Translations under genes and position numbers: made by a program
Shown: piece by piece, positions 19,604-29,400 of the stretch
Layout: each line of letters begins with the position of its first letter
Numbering within the stretch: position 1 is the first letter of the stretch
Notes under the pieces: model-generated
Told to the model about the DNA's origin: nothing
Seen by the model: only the letters and a program-made list of their open reading frames with translations
The model's database searches: none
NCBI GenBank assembly: GCA_018607905.1
Contig: JABBAP010000025.1
Coordinates: 1-64,000 of the forward strand
Direction: 5' to 3'
Source of the DNA: Paracoccaceae bacterium
GTDB lineage: Bacteria > Pseudomonadota > Alphaproteobacteria > Rhodobacterales > Rhodobacteraceae
DNA length: 64,000 nucleotides

Positions 19604-20715
19604 TGCGCGAACAGGTTCACGTCGATTTAGCAGATCGGTCTTATGACATTGAAATCGGAACTGATTTACTGCCCCAAAGCGGTACATTTATCGCGCCATT
19701 TTTGCAGCGAAAAAAGGTTGCGATTATTACCGATGAAACCGTGGCAGCACTGCATCTGGAAACCTTGTTGGCTGGGTTGCGCGGCGCGGGAATCGAGGCT
19801 GTGACGCTGAGTTTGCCTGCGGGGGAAGCGACAAAATCTTGGGCGAACATTCAGAAATCTGTTGAATGGCTGTTGTCTGAAAAGATCGAGCGCGACGATA
19901 TTTTGATCGCATTTGGCGGCGGCGTCATTGGCGATCTTGCTGGCTTTGCGGCATCAATTTTACGGCGCGGCATTCGGTTTGTTCAGATACCAACGACGCT
20001 TTTGGCCCAAGTCGACAGTTCGGTTGGCGGTAAAACGGGGATCAATTCGCCCCACGGTAAAAACCTAGTCGGGGCGTTTTATCAGCCGCAATTGGTTCTG
20101 GCCGATGTGTCTGTACTTGGCACACTTGCACCGCGCGATTATTTGGCGGGCTACGGTGAAGTGGCGAAATATGGTCTGTTGGGGGATGTTGCGTTCTGGG
20201 ATTGGCTGGAAGAAAACGCCAAATCCGCCGCAGAGGGCGATGTTTCCAAACGGATTTACGCCGTGAAACGGTCTTGCGAAATGAAAGCCGAAATCGTTGC
20301 CCGTGATGAACAAGAACGCGGAGATCGTGCATTGCTGAACCTTGGCCATACTTTTGGTCACGCGCTAGAATCTGCCACCGGCTATTCAGATCGATTGCTG
20401 CACGGCGAAGGCGTTTCCATCGGCTGCTCCCTCGCGTTTGAGGTATCGCAGCGTTTGGGATTTTGCGCCCAAGAAGCCCCTAGTCGCGTGCGTGCTCATT
20501 TCAAAACCATGGGCATGAAATGTGATGTGTCAGAAATATCGGGCGACTTGCCTGATGCGGATGGGCTGATTTCGTTGATGGGGCAGGACAAGAAGGTCCG
20601 CGCAGGAGTGATCGGGTTTATCATGGCGCGTGGTTTGGGCGAGGCATTTGTAACGCGAGATGTTGATCTTGGTGTGGTCAAATCAGTTTTGAGCGATGCG
20701 CTTTTAGGCCACTAA
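19603..20715 (+). CDS. aroB: 3-dehydroquinate synthase
   Basis: GGGVIGDLAGFAASILRRGIRFVQIPTTLLAQVDSSVGGKTGINSPHGKNLVGAFYQPQ; NLGHTFGHALE. Confidence 0.97.
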   Translation: MREQVHVDLADRSYDIEIGTDLLPQSGTFIAPFLQRKKVAIITDETVAALHLETLLAGLRGAGIEAVTLSLPAGEATKSWANIQKSVEWLLSEKIERDDILIAFGGGVIGDLAGFAASILRRGIRFVQIPTTLLAQVDSSVGGKTGINSPHGKNLVGAFYQPQLVLADVSVLGTLAPRDYLAGYGEVAKYGLLGDVAFWDWLEENAKSAAEGDVSKRIYAVKRSCEMKAEIVARDEQERGDRALLNLGHTFGHALESATGYSDRLLHGEGVSIGCSLAFEVSQRLGFCAQEAPSRVRAHFKTMGMKCDVSEISGDLPDADGLISLMGQDKKVRAGVIGFIMARGLGEAFVTRDVDLGVVKSVLSDALLGH

Positions 20716-20719
20716 GCCC

Positions 20720-21616
20720 TTATTTATTGAGCAACTTCGACCGAAACAAAACACCAGACGCGAGTATTACACCACCCGCGACAATTGTGATGCCAATCCA
20801 TTTCGCCGCCGTAATCGGCTCGTTTAAGAACATCCATCCACCAAGCGCACCAATCGTTGGAACCATCGCGGCGGCGGCGGCGGCAATGGCTGACCCTAGG
20901 GCGCGCACCGCGTACAGATAGGTGAAATTGGCCACGAACCCCGCCATAAAACCTTGGAATAATTGCAGCGCAAGGATGGGTGTGGGCAGTGTGGTTAGCG
21001 TTGTTCCAAAAACAAGCAGCCCGACAGAAAAAGCGATTGCGGACCAGCCGAGCAGCAATATCGCCCCGTCCACTGGATCAAGCGATGCCCAGTTGAAACG
21101 CACAGTGTAGGCAGCCCAGCAACAAGATGCTGTCAGAAACAGTAAATGCCCGCGCCATGCACCGCTTTGCGCATTTGAAATCGCTTCAAATCCGCCAACA
21201 GCCAATGCACCAATCAGGACAAGGCCGATGCCCAAAAACTGTAACATGCGGTAATTGCTGCCAAAAAAGATGATAGTGATGATGGCCACGAAAACGGGCA
21301 ACATCGACGGGGTGAACAATCCGCCGTCAACTGCTGGGGCAAATCGAAACCCTGAGGCCAACAATAGCGTAAAGATCGTGCCGCCCAATCCGCCGATGAT
21401 CGCCACGTCTGTCCAACTTGCGCCTTTGGGTTTTAACCCGCGTTTAAGGATGAAAGGCAGCATTGCGATGGCGGCGGGGAAGGATCGCAAGAACCCGACA
21501 TCAAAGGCTCCGAGGTTTTGGGTCATTGCCGCCCGCGTGGAGACCAAATAGCTGCCCCAAATTAGAACTGTCACCCCGAGCGCGCCCCAAGCGAGCACCG
21601 ATTGGCGAAGTGTCAT
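20720..21616 (-). CDS. DMT-superfamily EamA transporter
   Basis: multi-TM; ALGSAIAAAAAAMVPTIGALGGWMFLNEPITAAKWIGITIVAGGVIL; start overlaps upstream radical-SAM stop (ATGA). Confidence 0.9.
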   Translation of the reverse strand: MTLRQSVLAWGALGVTVLIWGSYLVSTRAAMTQNLGAFDVGFLRSFPAAIAMLPFILKRGLKPKGASWTDVAIIGGLGGTIFTLLLASGFRFAPAVDGGLFTPSMLPVFVAIITIIFFGSNYRMLQFLGIGLVLIGALAVGGFEAISNAQSGAWRGHLLFLTASCCWAAYTVRFNWASLDPVDGAILLLGWSAIAFSVGLLVFGTTLTTLPTPILALQLFQGFMAGFVANFTYLYAVRALGSAIAAAAAAMVPTIGALGGWMFLNEPITAAKWIGITIVAGGVILASGVLFRSKLLNK

Positions 21617-22575
21617 GCGGAACAAGACGCGCCACCCAAAACGCAGAACTTTGCGCAATGTGGATGGTTTAATTTTACGGGTTTTTCAGCCTCTTCCAGC
21701 GTTTGCCCCAGATCAAATTCGGGATCGTAAGGCAGCAAAGTGCAGGCCAAAACAGACAGGTGATCGGCATCTTTATGCTTCACAACCATGCGCGATGATG
21801 CACACATCACATCGTTGGGTGATTTGTTTAAGATGCCCCAGCAAGCCGTTGTAATTTCGGGAACTTCTACCGTTTCATCCATCTCTGGAAACAACAATGT
21901 ATGGGCGGGATTATGCGCGTCGATGCTAAACCCGTGGGCTGTGTAAAATGCGGCGTATCCAGCGCGGCTTTCGCTATCTGTATCACCCCAAACCGTGCGC
22001 CCAGCGACGTGCATGGTGAAACCGTTGTCTTGCAACCATTTCATCCCTTTGATGGCCACTGCATAGCTGCCTTTGCCGCGTTCTTGATCGTGCATTTCTG
22101 CCGAATAGTGATCAACGGATATCCGCAATGTCAGTTTATTTGGGAATTGTGCGTTAAGGGCCAACAGCCCTGCTTTCATAGATTTTCGCATCATCGGCAG
22201 CATGGCGTTCGTGAGGATCAAGACATCGAAACCGCGTTCCAAACAAACGCGCGCGATATCGATCATGTCGGCATTCATAAAGGGTTCGCCGCCCGTAAAG
22301 GCTATTTCGGTGGTTGGCCAGTTGCGATCCGTGATCTGATCAAGGTAGGATTCGACCTCGGAAGTGGTGATGTATACCAGTCGGTCATTGGTTGGGGAGC
22401 TTTCGATATAGCAGTTCAAGCATTCGATATTGCACAAAGTTCCCGTGTTAAACCAAAGCGTTGTCGCGCCTTTTAACGCAACACGCGCACGGGGTTCACC
22501 CTTGGCCGTAACGTCGGGATCTTGAAACTTTGCTGCGGGCAGCGGATCGGGCAGGGTGAAATTTTGATCGTTCAT
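21613..22575 (-). CDS. radical SAM protein
   Basis: LWFNTGTLCNIECLNCYIESSPTNDRL (CX3CX2C), AFTGGEPFMN; C-terminal extra Cys PHCAKFCVLGGASCSA. Confidence 0.92.
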   Translation of the reverse strand: MNDQNFTLPDPLPAAKFQDPDVTAKGEPRARVALKGATTLWFNTGTLCNIECLNCYIESSPTNDRLVYITTSEVESYLDQITDRNWPTTEIAFTGGEPFMNADMIDIARVCLERGFDVLILTNAMLPMMRKSMKAGLLALNAQFPNKLTLRISVDHYSAEMHDQERGKGSYAVAIKGMKWLQDNGFTMHVAGRTVWGDTDSESRAGYAAFYTAHGFSIDAHNPAHTLLFPEMDETVEVPEITTACWGILNKSPNDVMCASSRMVVKHKDADHLSVLACTLLPYDPEFDLGQTLEEAEKPVKLNHPHCAKFCVLGGASCSA

Positions 22576-22716
22576 AGAGGCGCCTGTTTGTGCTTTGCCA
22601 ATCGCTATCGCGTTAGAGGTTACATATCAAAGGAAAGGTTGTAAAATGCACGGAGTTGTGACTGTATACGCACAAGAAATGATATCGCTAACGTAAACAG
22701 TATCAGGGGCTTACAG

Positions 22717-24171
22717 ATGGTGGCAACCACAATACCGGTCGACACATTTGATTTGGTAATCATTGGTGGGACGGGGGATTTGGCGCGACGCAAAATCTTG
22801 CCTGGCCTGTTTCGGCGCATGTGTGCGGGGCAAATGCCCGACACTGCACGTGTTATCGGGGCATCGCGGACTGATTTGGATCAGACTGCATTTCAGGAAT
22901 TTGTGCGCGAAGCGCTCAGCGAATTCGCTGGTGAAACCCAATGTGATGAAGGCGCTGTTGATCGCTTTTTGACGATGCTGGATTATGTCCCGTTGGATGT
23001 GTTCGGCGATGCTGGCTGGAAGGCATTGAAATCGAAATTGCGTCCAGATGTGATCCGTGCGGTTTATTTTTCTGTTGGACCTAGCCTGTTCGGTGAGATT
23101 GCGCGCAAGTTAACAGCGCATAAGGTTACCGATGAAAACAGCCGAATTGTGGTGGAAAAACCTTTTGGTCACGACCTTGAAACAGCACAATTGTTGAACG
23201 CAGAATTACGGGACTGTTTCAAAGAGGATCAAATTTACCGCATTGATCACTACCTTGGAAAAGAAACCGTGCAAAACCTGATGGCAGTTCGGTTTGGCAA
23301 TGCGTTGTTTGAACCGTTGTGGAATGCGCAACACGTGGATCACGTGCAAATTACGGTTGGTGAAACGGTCGATGTGGATGGGCGCGGGGCCTATTATGAC
23401 AAGTCTGGTGCGATGCGCGATATGGTGCAAAATCATATCATGCAGCTGTTGTGCCTGTGCGCGATGGAACCCCCCAGCAAATATGGTGCAGATGCGGTTC
23501 GTGATGAAAAACTGAAAGTTATCAGAGCATTAGAGCCCGTCAGCGCCAAGGATGTTGTGCGTGGCCAATACGGTAGCGACGACGGAGTTGCACGATATAC
23601 CGATCATGCTGGCGATCCTAAATCCAAGACCGAGAGCTTCCTTGCGATGAAAGTAAACGTCGCGAACTGGCGGTGGGCGGGGACCCCGTTTTACATTCGC
23701 ACTGGTAAGCGCCTGCGCGCGCGTATGTCCGAGATTGCGATCATTTTCAAAGACCCGCCGCACTCCATTTTTGAGGGTCAACCAGACCGCAAAGGCAATG
23801 TTTTGATCATCCGTTTGCAGCCAGATGAGGGCATTACGTTGCGAGTGACGATCAAAGAGCCGGGGCCGGGTGGAATGCGCCTGACGGAGGTGCCTTTGGA
23901 CATGACATTCGCCGAAGCTTTGGGTGATCAAGTGGCGTTTATGCCAGATGCCTACGAGCGTTTGATTATGGATGTTATTCGCGGCGATCAAACGCTGTTC
24001 ATGCGTGGTGACGAGGTTGAGGCCGCCTGGGCGTGGGTCGATCCGATTATTCAAGCGTGGCAAGCGGCGGGTGATACCCCCGCGCAATATGACCCAAGCG
24101 GTTCAGGCCCAGAGGACAGCCTAATGTTGCTGCACCGCGATGGCCGCAGATGGCGCGAGATAAAGACGTGA
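22717..24171 (+). CDS. zwf: glucose-6-phosphate 1-dehydrogenase
   Basis: LVIIGGTGDLARRKILPGLFR; RIDHYLGKETVQNLMAVRFGN; WRWAGTPFYIRTGKRL. Confidence 0.97.
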   Translation: MVATTIPVDTFDLVIIGGTGDLARRKILPGLFRRMCAGQMPDTARVIGASRTDLDQTAFQEFVREALSEFAGETQCDEGAVDRFLTMLDYVPLDVFGDAGWKALKSKLRPDVIRAVYFSVGPSLFGEIARKLTAHKVTDENSRIVVEKPFGHDLETAQLLNAELRDCFKEDQIYRIDHYLGKETVQNLMAVRFGNALFEPLWNAQHVDHVQITVGETVDVDGRGAYYDKSGAMRDMVQNHIMQLLCLCAMEPPSKYGADAVRDEKLKVIRALEPVSAKDVVRGQYGSDDGVARYTDHAGDPKSKTESFLAMKVNVANWRWAGTPFYIRTGKRLRARMSEIAIIFKDPPHSIFEGQPDRKGNVLIIRLQPDEGITLRVTIKEPGPGGMRLTEVPLDMTFAEALGDQVAFMPDAYERLIMDVIRGDQTLFMRGDEVEAAWAWVDPIIQAWQAAGDTPAQYDPSGSGPEDSLMLLHRDGRRWREIKT

Positions 24172-24845
24172 GCACATATTCAAATTATGAAAGCCGCGAT
24201 GCGCTTTTTGCGGGATTGGCTACGGTTGTGGCTGCGCAATTGGCAGACGCGCTAGGGCAAAACGGGCGCGCCACATTGGCGGTTCCAGGGGGTACAACCC
24301 CTGCGCCGTTTTTTGAAATTCTACGCAAGGTGCCGCTTGATTGGAAAAACGTCACGATCTTGCTGACCGATGAACGATTCGTGCCAGAAACATCGGATCG
24401 GTCGAACACACGGCTTTTGCGCGAAACCTTGTTTCAAGACCTTGCGGCGGCGGCGACGTATGTGCCGATGTATTTGGAAGCAGATCAGCCCGAGGATGTT
24501 TTAGGTGCTTTGCAAAAGAGCATTGCTGAGGCACTGCCGTTGGATATCTGTGTTTTAGGCATGGGCGCGGATATGCACACGGCCAGTATCTTTCCCGAGG
24601 CTGACTTGCTGGCCGAGGCATTGGCCGATGATGCGCCTATTTTTTTGCCGATGCGGGCACCAAATGCCCCTGAGCCGCGCATGACGTTAACGGCACCTGT
24701 TTTACGGCGTGCAGGTCACGTTCATCTGTTGATTGCAGGGACAGCAAAGAAAGCCGCGCTCGCTGTTGCACAACAGGACGGTCCGATCATTGACGCGCCA
24801 GTGCGGGCAATATTGCCCCAAGCCCATATTCATTACGCAGACTAA
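24168..24845 (+). CDS. pgl: 6-phosphogluconolactonase
   Basis: AVPGGTTPAPFFEILRKVPLDWKNVTILLTDERFVPETSDRSN; CVLGMGADMHTASIFP; GTG 24168 overlaps zwf stop (alternative ATG 24150). Confidence 0.94.
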   Translation: MSTYSNYESRDALFAGLATVVAAQLADALGQNGRATLAVPGGTTPAPFFEILRKVPLDWKNVTILLTDERFVPETSDRSNTRLLRETLFQDLAAAATYVPMYLEADQPEDVLGALQKSIAEALPLDICVLGMGADMHTASIFPEADLLAEALADDAPIFLPMRAPNAPEPRMTLTAPVLRRAGHVHLLIAGTAKKAALAVAQQDGPIIDAPVRAILPQAHIHYAD

Positions 24846-24855
24846 AAGGATCAAC

Positions 24856-26460
24856 ATGGATCATTGGAAATCCCTTTCGGATCAACACGCTAAGACCAAA
24901 GATCGCAACATTATGGACTTGTTCGATGATCCGCAGCGGTTCGATCATTTTTCGGCGCGATGTGGCGATTTCTTGATGGATTATTCTAAAACCAACATGG
25001 ATTCCGACACGAAATCTGCGCTTCTTGAACTGGCGCAATCCGCGCAGGTTACGCAAAGGCGTGATGCGATGTTTGCCGGCGAAAAGATCAACGAAACCGA
25101 AGGGCGCGCTGTGCTGCACACGGCTCTGCGAAACCTGTCGCAAACAGCTGTTCATGTTGATGGTGAAAACGTGATGCCGGGTGTTTTGGCCACGCTCGAA
25201 AAGATGAAATCCTTCGCAAATGGTATTCGCAGCGGGCAAATTGCGACTGCCAGTGGGCAGCAATTTAGCGATGTGGTGAATATCGGCATTGGCGGCTCTG
25301 ATCTTGGGCCAGTCATGGTGAATGTGGCGCTTGCGCCTTACGCCGATGGTCCCAAAGTTCATTTTGTGTCCAACATTGATGGCGCGGATATTACCGATAC
25401 GTTGCAAGGGCTTAACCCTGCCACGACGTTGCTGATTATTGCGTCAAAAACATTCACCACGATTGAAACGATGACAAATGCACAAACCGCCAAGGATTGG
25501 CTGTTGCGCGGTGTGGATGAGGCCGACATCAGCAAACATCTTGCTGCTTTGTCCACGGCAGAGGATAAAACGGCGGGTTTTGGTGTTCCTGTCGATCGGG
25601 TGTTCGGGTTTGAGGATTGGGTCGGCGGGCGTTATTCGGTTTGGGGCCCAATTGGGTTGTCGTTGATGCTGGCTATTGGGCCTGATGATTTCATGGATTT
25701 TCTGCGTGGAGCTGAGGAAATAGATAGCCATTTTGTCGAGGCACCTTTGGAGGATAATCTGCCTGTCATGCTCGCGCTCGTTGGGATTTGGCACGCGAAT
25801 ATCTGCGGCTACAATACGCGCGCGGTTCTGCCTTATGATCAACGGCTTTTGCGCCTGCCTGCGTATTTGCAGCAGCTGGACATGGAAAGTAACGGCAAGG
25901 GCGTTTCGATGGATGGGCAGGCCTTGCAACACCATTCTGGCCCAGTTGTTTGGGGGGAACCAGGCACCAATGGCCAACACGCGTTTTACCAATTGATCCA
26001 TCAGGGTACACGCACGATCCCTTGTGAGTTTCTGGTGGCGCGGCGCGGGCATGAAACCAAGTTGGCACATCAACACCGTTTGTTGCTGGCCAATTGCTTG
26101 GCCCAATCCGAGGCTCTGATGATTGGGCGCGATTTGGATACTGCGCGTGAGTTGATGGCACAAAAAGGGCTGGATGGTGCAGAGTTGGAACGCCAGGCCG
26201 CACACCGTGTGTTTACGGGCAATCGGCCAAGCGTAACGATGATGTATGATGTGCTCGACCCGCGCACGCTTGGCAAAATTATCGCGCTTTATGAACATCG
26301 CGTTTTTGTTGAAGGGGTGATTTGGGGCATTAATAGCTTTGATCAATGGGGCGTCGAACTTGGCAAAATCCTCGCCACGCAAATGCTCCCCCTGATCGAA
26401 GGCGATGCGGTTTCTGAGGGCAAAGATGGCTCTACGCGGGGACTGTTGGCTACACTTTAA
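24856..26460 (+). CDS. pgi: glucose-6-phosphate isomerase
   Basis: VVNIGIGGSDLGPVMV; GRYSVWGPIGLSLML; FDQWGVELGKILA; start ATG 24856. Confidence 0.97.
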   Translation: MDHWKSLSDQHAKTKDRNIMDLFDDPQRFDHFSARCGDFLMDYSKTNMDSDTKSALLELAQSAQVTQRRDAMFAGEKINETEGRAVLHTALRNLSQTAVHVDGENVMPGVLATLEKMKSFANGIRSGQIATASGQQFSDVVNIGIGGSDLGPVMVNVALAPYADGPKVHFVSNIDGADITDTLQGLNPATTLLIIASKTFTTIETMTNAQTAKDWLLRGVDEADISKHLAALSTAEDKTAGFGVPVDRVFGFEDWVGGRYSVWGPIGLSLMLAIGPDDFMDFLRGAEEIDSHFVEAPLEDNLPVMLALVGIWHANICGYNTRAVLPYDQRLLRLPAYLQQLDMESNGKGVSMDGQALQHHSGPVVWGEPGTNGQHAFYQLIHQGTRTIPCEFLVARRGHETKLAHQHRLLLANCLAQSEALMIGRDLDTARELMAQKGLDGAELERQAAHRVFTGNRPSVTMMYDVLDPRTLGKIIALYEHRVFVEGVIWGINSFDQWGVELGKILATQMLPLIEGDAVSEGKDGSTRGLLATL

Positions 26461-26485
26461 TCCCGCGCCACGCTAGCGACGTTGC

Positions 26486-29400
26486 TTAACCTGTCTTTTT
26501 CAAAGTTGTTTGCTCTTTTTCGGCCATTTCAATGCTTCCTTGTACGTGCACGGTGATTTGATCGCCGGCCTGCAGTTGATGCAGCCCTTTGCATGCGACC
26601 AACATCAGCAGGTTATGTTCGCGTGCCACAATCGACATATGGCTCAGCCAACCCCCGACCTCGGATAGAACAGCACTTGCGCGTTGAATTTGGGGCAGCC
26701 ATTCGGGGTTCACCATATTGCAAACAATAACGTCCCCATCGTGAAATCCAGCAAAAGCATCGGCGGCGACGGGTTGTGTTTCATCGACAACAAAAACGCG
26801 CCCTGTTGTGGATGTCGAGCCAGACACGCAATTTCCGCGCATATCGCCGTCCTCGCCTGCACGGTGCTGTAAATCAGGTGCGCTGAGGATTTCACAATCA
26901 AACAGGGACAATTCCACTGCTTTGGGTTGGCTTTCTTTCAACGCTTTGGCGTGCTTACGTCGCCGCTTGGCAATGGCTTTTAGGGCAGGTGCCGTTTCTT
27001 CGGAAAGTTCGCTAATTTCTGCGACTTCGAGATAGAAGATTAGATCACCCAGCCCAGTCTGTGCGCCGATTGCCAGCAGGGTTTGGCGGAGCAAATGCAC
27101 CAACCACAACGCTTCGTGTTTGGCACGCTCTTTTAAGTCTTGGAGCGCAAGAGCCAAGGTAATTGGATCATCCAATCCGGTATCGACACTGGCCTGTTCT
27201 GGCGTTGGCCGCAGCGATTTCAACAGCGGCCACAACAAATCAGGTGTTTCTGAATATCGTGGCATCGACAGCTCGTAATCAAACATTGCGCGGTGCCCGA
27301 GTTCGTTGAGCGCGGCGGTCTCTCTCTCGTTTCCTTTCAGGCGGACACATTTGCGCATCAAACCTGTTGGTGAATGAGCCAATTCTGCATGGCGCAGACG
27401 GTCTTGGTATTGTGGGTTCTGGGCGGCAAAACTCTGCGCTTGGCTCATGGTGAACCCCGCAAGAATGTTGATTTTTTCGGCCTCCACATAAATGTCTTGA
27501 ACCAATTTCAACCGAAACACTGCAAAAGCGGTTTGGTTTGCCTTAAGCGGCATTTTGGTAAAATCAGTGGCCCTCCACGGCGCAAGAAATTGATGGAAAT
27601 CTGGAAGGGTTTGGTCGACAAAATCATCCGTCGCTTTGAACGCAGCTTTACGCATTTGTTTGGCTTTGGAGGACGAAAGCGTAAGCGCCATTTGATCCTT
27701 CATCTGGCAATCCACGAATGTTTTGCCAAACAAATTCACAAGATGCCCCGCTTTGCCCTCGGGCACAGAATACGAAACGCCTAGGGATCGACACGCAAGA
27801 TCGAGACTGCCTCCCGGCGCCCACATTTCACCCATCAGCGCAAACGATAGCGGGGTCGGGCGCGGAAGCACTTCTGACATCTCGTCTTGTTCTAGGATCA
27901 CGCCTTCCTTTGGGGCATCCGCGAAATCTGCAAAGATATTTTTCCATTCAGACACACAAGCTTGCTGGTCTTTGGTTCCAATCGCAAGTGTGGTGATATC
28001 GCGGCTTTGCACGATAAAGAATGCGCCGTCTTTGTAGGCCCATTCAATGTCTTGCGGGACGCCAAACAAGGTTTCAATTTCATCCCCAAGCGCGATAAGT
28101 GGGGCCAATTCAAACGGTGGCTTTTCCTCAGAGACGGCGCGTTTGGTAAAGCGCCCAAAACGGTGTGTTTCAGGTGTTACACGCCCAGACACCAAATCAT
28201 CACCAGTTCCTTTGGCCAGTTCAATCATCATAAGGCCAGGGGCGGTCGGATCTTCGGTAAACAGAACGCCTGCATATTCAGCATCGACCATTTGTTGGAC
28301 AAGGATGTTGCCGTCGTTTCCTTGGGGCGCATCAGCGGCATAACTGTTAGCACGCGCCGAAGAAAACGATGCAATCACTGTTTCTAGGGCTGTTCGAAGC
28401 GTGTCTTCTTTTACGTGCAAGACACTGTCAAAAATGCCAGCAAAGCTTTTGTCTGCACCGTCTTCGCCGCTTGCTGAACTGCGAACCGCACAGGGTTGTT
28501 GTCCAATCATCAGCCAAATCTTGGCGGCAAAGGCTTCCTTTTGGGTGCCAGACATTAACCCGAAGTGTTCGATCACATCGGATCGCACTACGGCACCATT
28601 TGGCACTGGCAACCCAGCATTGCGCATCACAGACAACCGATAGGATTTATTACCCGCCGTGCTCAGCGACTCTGAGTGGGATAACGGCACAACGCCAGAC
28701 CAACGGGTGCGCACACTCCAGCGGCGCACGGCCTGCCGCGCAATATCGACCACCTGTTTCATTATCCCAGTGACATAGGCCCGTTGCGCCAACAAAAGGA
28801 GCAACGCCACGCAAAGATACAGATTGCCCGCGAAAGACAGCTGAAACACAAGGCCGAACAACAGCGGGGCACCGATCACCCACCACAACACAGCCTGACG
28901 TTTGGTTTTGGCAACCGCCCAATGGAGGTAAATCCCCGCGAGAAGTGAAAACAACAGGGGCATCGCAAAGCTGGCGTCAGGCAGGCCGATATTCTGGACC
29001 CACAGCATCGGCGTGCCCAAGGCTTTGCCCATTTCTTCGGTCGCGCTGAGGCCGAGCATCATCAACGGCAAGAACGCCAGCGCCATCAGGTTACGCATCG
29101 GGGTCATGCCTTTGTCGGCGTAGAAGTGTTGGATCGCGCGGGCTTTGCGTGTCGGGTCTTTTGCCAAACGGGATTTGATATCAGCAAGCGCATCTGCGTG
29201 TTTTGCCGTAAGTATTTGATCACGCTCAGATTTAATCGCAATCGGAAGGATCAAGATACGCGAAATGAGCGCAAGAATTACAATAACGCTAACAACCCCG
29301 ATTGATTTAGACACTAGTACCATGACGCCAGCCAGCCAATTTATCGCAGTTTGCCACATGCTGATGTTCTGTTGGTTCAGCCAAGCCGCAACATGGGGTT

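Noticed and set aside
25444-26382. 312-aa antisense ORF opposite pgi
   Set aside because: Fully antisense to a clear pgi coding sequence; His/Arg/Gln-rich composition typical of shadow ORFs. The same reasoning applies to other long antisense ORFs (299-664, 5233-5886, 8309-8920, 2662-3192, 55638-56276).
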